Of a stretch of 13,545 nt of DNA, positions 7,162 to 13,545 are shown in pieces. Below the pieces are notes generated by a model. The model did not search any database, was not told where the DNA came from, and saw only the letters and a list, made by a program, of their open reading frames with translations. Within the stretch, counting starts at the first letter, position 1; each line of letters begins with the position of its first letter. The translations under genes were made by a program, and so were the position numbers. This DNA comes from Saprospiraceae bacterium (GTDB taxonomy: Bacteria; Bacteroidota; Bacteroidia; Chitinophagales; Saprospiraceae), in contig JABDJM010000409.1 in the NCBI GenBank assembly GCA_013002475.1, positions 1 through 13,545 of the forward strand, read 5' to 3'.

Positions 7162-9429
7162 ATGTCCACCGGCCAAATTCGAAAGCTAAGAGCTATACTG
7201 TTTGCTGATATCGAAGGGTATACTTCTCGTATGCAAAAAGATGAGGAGCTCGCCAGAAGTCATATAAAAACATTTAAGGAAAGTCTTAAAGAAATTACTG
7301 CCAGCCATGAAGGGAAGATCATTAACTTCTATGGTGATGGTTGCGTTTGCACCTTCAAATCCTCAGTAAGAGCTCTTGAAGCCGCCAGAGAATTGCAACG
7401 GATATTTCTTTCAGAAAATGTCCCAGTTAGAATTGGATTGCACAGTGGAGACATATTTTATGAAGAAAAGAATATTTATGGCAACCATGTAAATATTGCC
7501 TCCCGACTTGAGTCATTATCTCTCGCTGGCTCGGTACTGTTTTCTTCCCGGGTCCAAAAGGATGTTTCAAATCAAACTGGCCTTGATCACACTTCTCTTG
7601 GCTTTTTTGAGTTTAAAAATGTAAGTGAACCCATAGAGGTCTTTGCATTAAAAGAACCTCCACTAGTAATCCCAAAGAGGGCGCATGTTGATGCCAAAAT
7701 CAAAAAGCATAAAAGGGGAAACCTGAAAAAAATGGTACTTAACCCATATGTTCTAGGCTTGCTTGCAATGGCCATTTTGTTCCTGGGATTTAGAAGTCAG
7801 TTAGTGTCGTTTTTGTCTGGGTCCTTTTCTGGGAAGACCGAAAAGACAACCTTGGCCATGATGGATTTTAAAAACAATACCGGGAATCCTGAATTTGACA
7901 TTGTAGCCACAATGGCGGGTAGCCGATTGGTGCACGGCATAACCCAAAACGACCTGGCAAATGTCGTTACTGAAGATATGGTCAGAAGTTATAGCAATGT
8001 TTCCTTAGCTTCTGGCCTTCCAATGAACGAAATGGATTTGCTTCGATCCAAACTCGATGTGAATGAAGTGATCGGCGGCAATATTTATGTAAATGATGGG
8101 CAACTACAATTGGAATGTGTTATTACAAACACATCAACCCGTAAGGTGGTTGCTGGTCTTCCGGCGATTTCCTGCGATCAAAAAAATCCAATGGATTGCG
8201 TTGAAGATCTAAGGGATCAGGTTATGGGCTATTTAATTTCGAAGCAAGATAAAAGCAAAGATTTTCTGATTGAGACCTCCCCCCCATTATTTGAAGCGTA
8301 CATTGAATTACTGAAAGCCAAAGAAGCCGAAACTATGGAAGAAGAATACCAACTTCTATCCAAATCAATTGAACTAGATCCCAATTACTTTGAGCCACGG
8401 GTTCTTCTGATCGCCAACCTTTACAATCAGGGCAAATTTTTTCAGGCTGACTCTTTAAGGAATGCGTTTGTTCGGACTAAATTGAATGCAGATAAAAGGC
8501 AAAAAAATCTGCTCAACTATTATGGCGCCTTATTAGAGGGCAAAAACAACCTCATTTACGACTTTTTCCATATCGAATGGGAAATGGCCCCCCTGCATTT
8601 GGAAAGCAATACGAGCATGATAGTTCTTGCCCTGGAATTCATTAGGGATTTAGAAGAGGCCGGTAAAATTTACGATACTATTGACGAGGAAAAACTTAAT
8701 TATGCAAGTTGCCCCAACTGCCGGACTAGGTTGTACCTGAAAATGTTCATGGATGTTGAACAGGAGAATTTTTCGGAAGCAATCAATAGGGGAAAAATTC
8801 TCCTGCGAGATAACGGTGAAAACTGGGGTGTTAATATGCTATTGAGAGTCTATGCCAGACAAGATAGTCTACAAACATTAGAGGGCCTAATTGAAATCTA
8901 TTCAAAAAAGCCTGATTTTGATCCATTCAATTTAAACTTAAGGGCGGCCAGAGAATATTTGATAAACGAGAATCGAGAACGGAGTCAATATTTTGCAAGG
9001 AAGGCCCTTAAGGCTCAATCAAATGGTACCTTGGCATCAAGAAAAGGAGAAGCCCATTTTATTCTTGAGGATTACGACAAGGCTAAAGAACTCTTTGAAG
9101 TAGCTATTAAGAATAGCGACAATCAATTTGCAGCATATAGTTTTCTCCTTGGATTATCTCTTCAGGATGGAAATGAAAATCAGGTACAAAAATATTTAAA
9201 TGCCCTTGAGTCTGAGCGGGGTCCCTACCAATATGGAAAGGTTGATTATTATATTGCCCGGGCCTATGGATTTGCAGAAATGGAAACTGAGGCAATTCAA
9301 TACCTAATGCAAGCAGTTCCCCAAGGTTTCCGGATCGGATTTTTCCAATTCCACAATGAGTACGCCTTTAATTCGACCAGAGAGCAAAAAGAGTTTCAGG
9401 ATGTGTTGAATTATTGGCGGAACAATTGA
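7162..9429 (+). CDS. Class III nucleotidyl cyclase-like protein with membrane helix, TolB-like region and TPR-like C-terminus
   Basis: The 755-residue protein starts with a class III cyclase domain (about 8-165). The metal-binding aspartates are Asp16 (FADIEGYT) and Asp59 (FYGDG); the transition-state pair is Asn111 and Arg115 (VNIASRLES). The two residues that select adenine in classical adenylate cyclases (Lys in the -K-x-x-GDG block and Asp before I-Y-G) are Asn55 and Asn104, so nucleotide specificity is uncertain. A basic linker (171-192) leads to a membrane helix (about 194-212). Residues about 228-330 (LAMMDFKNNTGNPEFD start) resemble the TolB N-terminal/FlgO-like domain that often follows such cyclases. 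From about 375 to 755 helical pairs look like degenerate TPRs (for example SKSIELDPNYFEPRVLL, EAHFILEDYDKAKELFEVAI). The cyclase should face the cytoplasm and the TPR part the periplasm. The gene is alone, with a weak TATCTTTC box at 7111-7118. Its last codons overlap a dehalogenase remnant in another frame. Confidence 0.85.
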   Translation: MSTGQIRKLRAILFADIEGYTSRMQKDEELARSHIKTFKESLKEITASHEGKIINFYGDGCVCTFKSSVRALEAARELQRIFLSENVPVRIGLHSGDIFYEEKNIYGNHVNIASRLESLSLAGSVLFSSRVQKDVSNQTGLDHTSLGFFEFKNVSEPIEVFALKEPPLVIPKRAHVDAKIKKHKRGNLKKMVLNPYVLGLLAMAILFLGFRSQLVSFLSGSFSGKTEKTTLAMMDFKNNTGNPEFDIVATMAGSRLVHGITQNDLANVVTEDMVRSYSNVSLASGLPMNEMDLLRSKLDVNEVIGGNIYVNDGQLQLECVITNTSTRKVVAGLPAISCDQKNPMDCVEDLRDQVMGYLISKQDKSKDFLIETSPPLFEAYIELLKAKEAETMEEEYQLLSKSIELDPNYFEPRVLLIANLYNQGKFFQADSLRNAFVRTKLNADKRQKNLLNYYGALLEGKNNLIYDFFHIEWEMAPLHLESNTSMIVLALEFIRDLEEAGKIYDTIDEEKLNYASCPNCRTRLYLKMFMDVEQENFSEAINRGKILLRDNGENWGVNMLLRVYARQDSLQTLEGLIEIYSKKPDFDPFNLNLRAAREYLINENRERSQYFARKALKAQSNGTLASRKGEAHFILEDYDKAKELFEVAIKNSDNQFAAYSFLLGLSLQDGNENQVQKYLNALESERGPYQYGKVDYYIARAYGFAEMETEAIQYLMQAVPQGFRIGFFQFHNEYAFNSTREQKEFQDVLNYWRNN

Positions 9430-9655
9430 AGATCCAGACAAGAATTATGGTGAGTGGTTAAAGGAAACCCAAATCCCCAAACTGTTTTTCTACGCTCAGC
9501 CTGGAGCCATCATCCTAAAAGAAACCGTTGAATATATTAAGAGTAATTTCCCTAATACTAAATCAGTGGATATTGGGGAAGGGCTTCATTACATACAGGA
9601 AGACAATCCACACCTAATTGGCGAAGAGACGGCTAAATGGTATAGGGAATTATAA
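9410..9655 (+). pseudogene. C-terminal remnant of a haloalkane dehalogenase (alpha/beta hydrolase)
   Basis: Directly after the cyclase stop, a different frame encodes about 81 residues ending at a TAA (9653-9655). It contains the block YGEWLKETQIPKLFFYAQPG, then KSVDIGEGLHYIQEDNP and a final IGEETAKWYREL. These match the last quarter of haloalkane dehalogenases of the DhaA/LinB type: the ...PKL.F...PG segment and the GLHY.QEDNP..IG block holding the catalytic histidine (codon 9587-9589). Full enzymes are about 290-310 residues; the nucleophile Asp, oxyanion residues and cap domain are absent. The frame is closed upstream by a TGA at 9407-9409 and has no in-frame ATG start, so it cannot be an independent gene. 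The first 20 bases overlap the end of the cyclase gene, where IIGGTIED recalls the dehalogenase loop before its last core strand. I read it as the scar of a deletion or replacement. Confidence 0.75.
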
Positions 9656-9680
9656 TTGGATTTGAGATGCTTTTAATAGG

Positions 9681-10841
9681 TTACTTATTCTTCACCAACT
9701 TTTCAAAAATCACTTTTCCCTCGAAATAGACTTTCAGATAATAAACCCCCGTAGGTTGGCTAGTAAGATCAATTTGCTGAACACCCGGGTCCAATAGTCC
9801 TGACTCTATATTCTTGCCTACATTATTCAAGATTTGGTATTGTGCCCTTTCTCTTCCCCATTTAACATTAAAAACTCCGGAGCTCGGATTGGGAAAAACT
9901 GCTTTTATTTCAGCCGATACTACCAAAGTGGAAGTAATACAGGATGAGTCATCTTCAGGTAACACGTTTATTGTGATAAAGACGATTGAGTCACAGCCAA
10001 GCGAGGATGGATAATTTTCCGTGAATGTCCCTTCTTCGCAGTATTGCTCATAGCACTCACCCTCACAGATTTCAGCCGATATATTTGACTCAATAACGGG
10101 CAACACAGATATGGTGATATAGACTGTAGAGTCACAGCCTTTGGATGAGATCAGGTTCTCTGTAAAGGTTCCCTCCTCACAAAACTGGCCAAAGCAGTCT
10201 CCCTCACAGATTTCCACCGATAAATAAGATTCCACAGCTCTGTATTCAGGGGCCGGACAAGTCGCCGCTGAATACAACAGGTCGCATTGATCAAATGCAC
10301 AGACTGTTCCATATACAGGATCACTTATAGTAAGCGGTGTCTCAAAGTTTAGTGGACTAGCCCCTACCCCTTCAACAACATAGAAGTTTGGACCAAAACC
10401 ATTTGGAGCGGACATATACCATCGCTTTCTGGGGCCAGTGACTGACTGAATGGTATCAAGATTTTGGGCAGTTAACTCAACATCCTGCCAACCTATATAT
10501 ACTAAGGCCGACCCTCCTACTTCCAAACCAAAATCATAATATAATCGCTCATCTTCAAGGTCTGGCCAATATCGATATACCTTTCTTTCTTCTACATTTT
10601 CACGGAGTATGAAGTAATAACCTGAATTCGGGGTTTCAGGATTACCAATAATCCTATAGTCCATTCCATTCAGACTCGTATCCCTCAAATGTGAAATCCA
10701 ATAATAACTTGATCCAAGGAAGCCAGACACTTGAACATACCAATCAGAAACCTGCTCTAATGGCTGGTATTCATTCTGAGCATTCAGTTTCTGGTCAGGT
10801 AGAACGCAAAACAAGAATAAGGCTAGAAAGAGAATCTTCAT
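9681..10841 (-). CDS. Secreted protein with two Cys-rich repeats and a T9SS type A sorting domain
   Basis: The 386-residue protein has a Sec signal peptide (cleavage probably after LNAQ near residue 22). An N-terminal region of about 170 residues rich in Tyr, Trp and Gly (23-200) has no family I recognise. Two near-identical 41-residue repeats follow (208-248 and 255-295), each with ICEG-C-x3-C-EEGTFTEN and GCDS. The last 75 residues form a Por_Secre_tail-type domain: VFPNPSSGVFNVKWG, a central QILNNVGKNIESG, and TGVYYLKVYFEGKVIFEKLV at the end. That tail targets proteins through the outer membrane by the type IX system, usually with removal of the domain and surface attachment or release. 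The repeats resemble the ICEGD...GCDS.. modules of Bacteroidota surface proteins. It is probably a surface or extracellular protein; no catalytic motif is visible. Confidence 0.85.
   Translation of the reverse strand: MKILFLALFLFCVLPDQKLNAQNEYQPLEQVSDWYVQVSGFLGSSYYWISHLRDTSLNGMDYRIIGNPETPNSGYYFILRENVEERKVYRYWPDLEDERLYYDFGLEVGGSALVYIGWQDVELTAQNLDTIQSVTGPRKRWYMSAPNGFGPNFYVVEGVGASPLNFETPLTISDPVYGTVCAFDQCDLLYSAATCPAPEYRAVESYLSVEICEGDCFGQFCEEGTFTENLISSKGCDSTVYITISVLPVIESNISAEICEGECYEQYCEEGTFTENYPSSLGCDSIVFITINVLPEDDSSCITSTLVVSAEIKAVFPNPSSGVFNVKWGRERAQYQILNNVGKNIESGLLDPGVQQIDLTSQPTGVYYLKVYFEGKVIFEKLVKNK
9957..10220 (-). repeat. Tandem 41-residue Cys-rich repeats within the T9SS protein gene
   Basis: The two units (about 10098-10220 and 9957-10079, period 141 bases) encode 41 residues each, identical at 30 positions by my count, separated by six residues. 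Each has four cysteines in the same places (ICEG-x-C, C-EEG and GCDS). The nucleotide copies differ at many third positions, so this is not a very recent duplication. Confidence 0.8.
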
Positions 10842-10976
10842 ACGATGCAGGTTGAACTAAAAAGGGAAAGTAAGGCTTTTCCAGGGCAATGAAATTCCTT
10901 CAAACAAACATTTTCGTAATTTCCGATTGTCGTTCAAGGTCAATGATTATTCACCCACTCCTACATTAATCTATTC

Positions 10977-11366
10977 ATGGATCAGGATCTTCGCAAAAAA
11001 GCTAAGAAAAAGGTAGAAGCCAAAATGGCCTTTTACTATTGTACTGTAATCTTTGCATTTACTGCAGTCATATTACTGATTATAGGCTTGGCATTGCCTG
11101 AGGTAGCCTTTTGGCTAATGATACCAATCCCCGTATTTATTATGGTGCTCGGCATTCTCTATTTATCAGCATTTGGTTTGCCCAACACCGGGTCCTTATC
11201 AGGGGATTGGAAAGAGGAGGAAATCGAAAAGGAAATGTTGGACTTGTATCGACGCAGAAAAGATCGACTTTCAAAACTTGATGAGTTATCCGAATCAGAA
11301 ATACTGGAATTAAAAGAATTGGAGCGAATCAGAGAAGAACAGGAATGGGATGAAGATCTGGTTTAG
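10977..11366 (+). CDS. 2TM-domain-like small membrane protein with charged C-terminal tail
   Basis: The 129-residue protein has a basic N-terminus (MDQDLRKKAKKKVEAK), two adjacent membrane helices (about 18-39 and 43-66) and a soluble tail of about 60 residues. The lysine/arginine-rich start before two close helices is typical of the Bacteroidota 2TM domain (PF13239), though the helices here do not carry every family signature. The tail (79-129) is very rich in Glu, Lys and Arg and predicted to be helical, probably coiled-coil (EEIEKEMLDLYRRRKDRL, then ESEILELKELERIREEQE). A short hairpin-like loop joins the helices. Function is unknown; 2TM domains are often fused to LytTR regulators or histidine kinases, but no such domain is present. 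It is divergent from the T9SS protein gene, with a 135-base gap in which I see no clear promoter box. Confidence 0.65.
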   Translation: MDQDLRKKAKKKVEAKMAFYYCTVIFAFTAVILLIIGLALPEVAFWLMIPIPVFIMVLGILYLSAFGLPNTGSLSGDWKEEEIEKEMLDLYRRRKDRLSKLDELSESEILELKELERIREEQEWDEDLV

Positions 11367-11502
11367 GATTTTACATTGCAATAATACTAACGAAAGATGC
11401 CCCAGAATTCCAAGTAAAAATGTTTGGGGTAAGAAAAACAAGCAAAGACGTTTAAAGGAGTGAATTAGTTAAATCCGTCGATCTACTATAAATGTTTTAT
11501 CA

Positions 11503-12600
11503 ATGAAAAGAAGAGATTTCATAAAAACCTCCGCCGCGGCAAGTGCTCTCCTTGGGATGAATTTGATGGTCTCGTGCAATAAACCCAATTCAAAATTAAA
11601 AGTACTTGTTTTGGGTGGCACCTATTTTGTCGGGCCGGCTATTGTAAATGCTGCGTTAGAAAATAATCACGATGTTACTTTATTTAACAGAGGCATCACT
11701 AATCCGACACTATTTCCAAATCTAAAACTCACAAGAGGAGATCGGGAAAATGGGGCCAGCGCATATCAGGGCCTGCAAAATGAAAATTGGGATGTGGTTA
11801 TCGATGTTTGGCCGGAAAAATCAAAGTTGGTGGATGATGCCACCAGATCACTGCAAGGGAATTCCAATCATTATATTTTCATTTCTAGCGTTGCCGTCTA
11901 TAATGACTTTCAGGAAGTGGGATTAAACGAAGACTCTGCTGTTGTTTCCTTAAATCCAAACAAAGAAGAATGGGCATACTATGAAGAAAAAGTGGAAGCC
12001 GAAAACCTTGTCCGGAAGCGATTTCCAGATAATCATACGATCCTTCGATGCGGACCCATAAAGGGTTGGAGAGATCCAGCAATGGATTTGCTGTATTGGT
12101 GCATGAAACTAAGCCGAGACGAATCAATTATCGCACCCGGTTCTGGCTTGGATCCATTGCAGTTTATTGATGTCAGGGATGTTGGAAGATTTACCAGGCT
12201 GGCCTTGGAGAATAGGTATATCGGAACTTACAATTGTGTTGGACCTGGGAAAAACCCATTATTATGGAAAGATTTTCTGGAACTGACAAAGGCCCATTTA
12301 GGATCCCAAACCGAACTGGTATGGGCTAATGAGAATTTCCTTGCGGAGAATAATGTAGCCTCCTTTAGCGATTTACCCTTATGGGCTCCTTTATCTGAAG
12401 ACAGAGGTTTTATGCAGATAAGCAATAGTAAATTGAGTCAAACCGGATTTGAATTTAGCGGGATTAGTTCGATTCTCGACGATTGTATGAAATGGCATAA
12501 AAACAACCTGGATCAAAACCTGAGGTTTGGAACAAAAGAAAACAATCTCGGACTTGAAAGAACTAAAGAATTGGAATTGATCAATAAACTAAAAGGGTAA
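11503..12600 (+). CDS. Tat-leader NAD-dependent epimerase/dehydratase-like protein (extended SDR)
   Basis: The 365-residue protein begins MKRRDFIKTSAAASALLG, a twin-arginine export leader, followed by LMVSC (Cys25), a possible Tat-lipoprotein cleavage site. The mature part is an extended short-chain dehydrogenase/reductase: VLVLGGTYFVGPAIV (34-48) is the Rossmann nucleotide-binding loop (GGTxFVG), NHDVTLFNRG the second strand, HYIFISSVAVY (123-133) the catalytic strand, and YYEEK (159-163) the YxxxK pair Tyr159/Lys163. FIDVRDVGRFT and YNCVGPG are later family blocks. It resembles NAD-dependent epimerase/dehydratases acting on sugar nucleotides or related polyols. Because such enzymes bind NAD tightly, folding before Tat export would explain the leader. 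It is followed 59 bases later by a second Tat-leader oxidoreductase on the same strand. Confidence 0.85.
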   Translation: MKRRDFIKTSAAASALLGMNLMVSCNKPNSKLKVLVLGGTYFVGPAIVNAALENNHDVTLFNRGITNPTLFPNLKLTRGDRENGASAYQGLQNENWDVVIDVWPEKSKLVDDATRSLQGNSNHYIFISSVAVYNDFQEVGLNEDSAVVSLNPNKEEWAYYEEKVEAENLVRKRFPDNHTILRCGPIKGWRDPAMDLLYWCMKLSRDESIIAPGSGLDPLQFIDVRDVGRFTRLALENRYIGTYNCVGPGKNPLLWKDFLELTKAHLGSQTELVWANENFLAENNVASFSDLPLWAPLSEDRGFMQISNSKLSQTGFEFSGISSILDDCMKWHKNNLDQNLRFGTKENNLGLERTKELELINKLKG

Positions 12601-12659
12601 TTTCAAAAGACTCAACTTTCCGCAGATATACATTTTCACCTTCCTCATAAAGCAAAATA

Positions 12660-13545
12660 ATGAAAAACATATCCAGAAGGGAAGCCACTAAATTAATTGC
12701 CCTGGGAGCATCAGCAAGCTTGCTTTCTTCTACCCTGCCGTTTATTGCAAACAAAAAAATGAATCTACGCACCATACCCTCAACAAAGGAAAAAATCCCC
12801 TGCATAGGTTTAGGGACCTGGCAAACATTTGATGTAGGAAGATCAGAATCCGAAAGAGAACCCCTTAAGGAGGTACTGAATACTTTGGTCCAATACGGTG
12901 GCTCTGTGATTGATTCCTCCCCCATGTATGGCCGCTCTGAGCAGGTAGTAGGCGAGTTAACCACTGAACTGGGTCTTAAGGGAAAACTATTTGAGGCTAC
13001 AAAGGTCTGGACTACCGGCCAATCAAAAGGTAAGGAGCAAATTGATCGATCCATGCGGTTAATGAATGCAAACCCAATGGACCTTTTGCAAATTCATAAC
13101 CTGCTGGATTGGAAGACCCATATTAAAACCCTTCGAGATTTAAAGGAAGAAGGAAAAGTCCGTTACATAGGGATTACTCATTACCACCAGGGAGGATACA
13201 CCGAAATGGTAAGGATCATGAAGGATGAGCCTATAGATTTCATCCAGATAAATTACAACCTGGCTGTTCGGGATGCAGCTGAGAGGATCCTTCCCCTTGC
13301 CAAAGAAAAGGGTTTGGCGGTTCTGATCAACCGACCTTATGAAGGAGGATCCTTATTCAGAAAATTCAAAGGAACAGATCTTCCTGAATGGGCCGCAGAA
13401 TTTGAGGCAAAGTCTTGGGGTCAATTCTTTCTTAAGTTTATTCTGGCAAATGAAGCAGTTACCTGCGTTATCCCTGGAACTTCAAAAGCAAAACATATGG
13501 CGGATAATGCTCAGGCGGGTATAGGAGCTTTGCCTAGCGATGGCC
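12660..13545 (+). CDS. Tat-like-leader aldo/keto reductase, cut by the right window edge
   Basis: The frame from ATG 12660 stays open to the edge (295 codons), so the C-terminus is missing. The first 30 residues (NISRREATKLIALGASASLLSS) look like a Tat leader, although the usual Phe after the RR-x is Ala. The mature protein is an aldo/keto reductase barrel: IPCIGLGTWQ (46-55), VIDSSPMYGRSE (83-94), LFEATKVW (110-117), MDLLQIHNL (140-148), LKEEGKVRYIGIT (161-173), IQINYNLAVRDA and TCVIPGTSKAKHM. The catalytic tetrad is intact: Asp85, Tyr90, Lys115 and His146. NADPH-dependent reduction of a carbonyl on a sugar or other small molecule is the family reaction; the substrate is unknown. It lies 59 bases after the epimerase-like gene on the same strand, and the pair may be co-transcribed. 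An antisense open frame (12581-13054) is a shadow. Confidence 0.85.
   Translation, partial: MKNISRREATKLIALGASASLLSSTLPFIANKKMNLRTIPSTKEKIPCIGLGTWQTFDVGRSESEREPLKEVLNTLVQYGGSVIDSSPMYGRSEQVVGELTTELGLKGKLFEATKVWTTGQSKGKEQIDRSMRLMNANPMDLLQIHNLLDWKTHIKTLRDLKEEGKVRYIGITHYHQGGYTEMVRIMKDEPIDFIQINYNLAVRDAAERILPLAKEKGLAVLINRPYEGGSLFRKFKGTDLPEWAAEFEAKSWGQFFLKFILANEAVTCVIPGTSKAKHMADNAQAGIGALPSDG

Noticed and set aside
9410..9655. The dehalogenase-like stretch as a functional small gene
   Set aside because: It has no in-frame ATG, lacks the nucleophile and cap region, and begins inside the cyclase coding sequence.
11400..11429. Inverted repeat CCCCAGA / TTTGGGG upstream of the epimerase-like gene
   Set aside because: The 7-bp stem has a G-U pair and a 16-base loop without a following T-run; it could be chance, and I cannot link it to an operator or terminator.
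12581..13054. A 157-codon open frame on the minus strand
   Set aside because: It lies antisense to the aldo/keto reductase, whose plus-strand frame shows the full catalytic tetrad and family blocks. The antisense product has no recognisable domain.
1..13545. Search for CRISPR arrays, tRNA/rRNA genes, insertion sequences, toxin-antitoxin pairs or defence genes
   Set aside because: I saw no regularly spaced repeats, cloverleaf-like sequences, transposase motifs, terminal inverted repeats or known defence domains.

Overview
The window looks like an ordinary chromosomal stretch from a member of the Bacteroidota, probably a marine or aquatic flavobacterium-like or cytophaga-like organism. The clues are a type IX secretion (T9SS) C-terminal sorting domain, several short lipoproteins with Bacteroidota-style lipoboxes, a 2TM-domain protein, a nucleotidyl cyclase fused to a membrane segment and a TPR-like region, a TAnnTTTG-type promoter box, moderate AT richness and few Shine-Dalgarno sites. 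I see no rRNA, tRNA, CRISPR array, transposase, integrase or phage gene.

Left part (1-2574): the start of a YwaF/TIGR02206-like membrane protein runs off the left edge on the minus strand. Divergent from it are a small YCII-domain protein, a DoxX-like four-helix membrane protein and an outer-membrane porin-like beta-barrel.

Middle part (2625-6965): a minus-strand Big_2 lipoprotein is divergent from a lipoprotein that keeps the Tyr/Tyr/His/His iron-ligand pattern of intradiol dioxygenases. A tight plus-strand group follows: a GNAT acetyltransferase with a TTG start, a c-type cytochrome lipoprotein overlapping it by 4 bases, and an acyltransferase-3 membrane protein 10 bases further on. A convergent minus-strand isoprenylcysteine/phospholipid-methyltransferase-like membrane protein closes the section.

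Right part (7162-13545): a 755-residue class III cyclase-like protein (cyclase, membrane helix, TolB-like region, TPR-like region) ends exactly where an out-of-frame C-terminal remnant of a haloalkane dehalogenase begins. That remnant is the clearest sign of past rearrangement here. Beyond it lie a minus-strand secreted T9SS cargo protein with two cysteine-rich repeats, a 2TM protein, and two consecutive oxidoreductase genes whose products carry Tat-like leaders: an NAD-dependent epimerase-like protein and an aldo/keto reductase that runs off the right edge.

Most genes concern the cell envelope (lipoproteins, outer-membrane barrel, inner-membrane enzymes, exported oxidoreductases), but they form several small transcription units and not one pathway. 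I did not find a convincing complete novel system. The best leads are the dehalogenase remnant and its junction, the cyclase with non-canonical purine-recognition residues, the iron-ligand-complete intradiol-like lipoprotein, and the GNAT/cytochrome/acyltransferase group.
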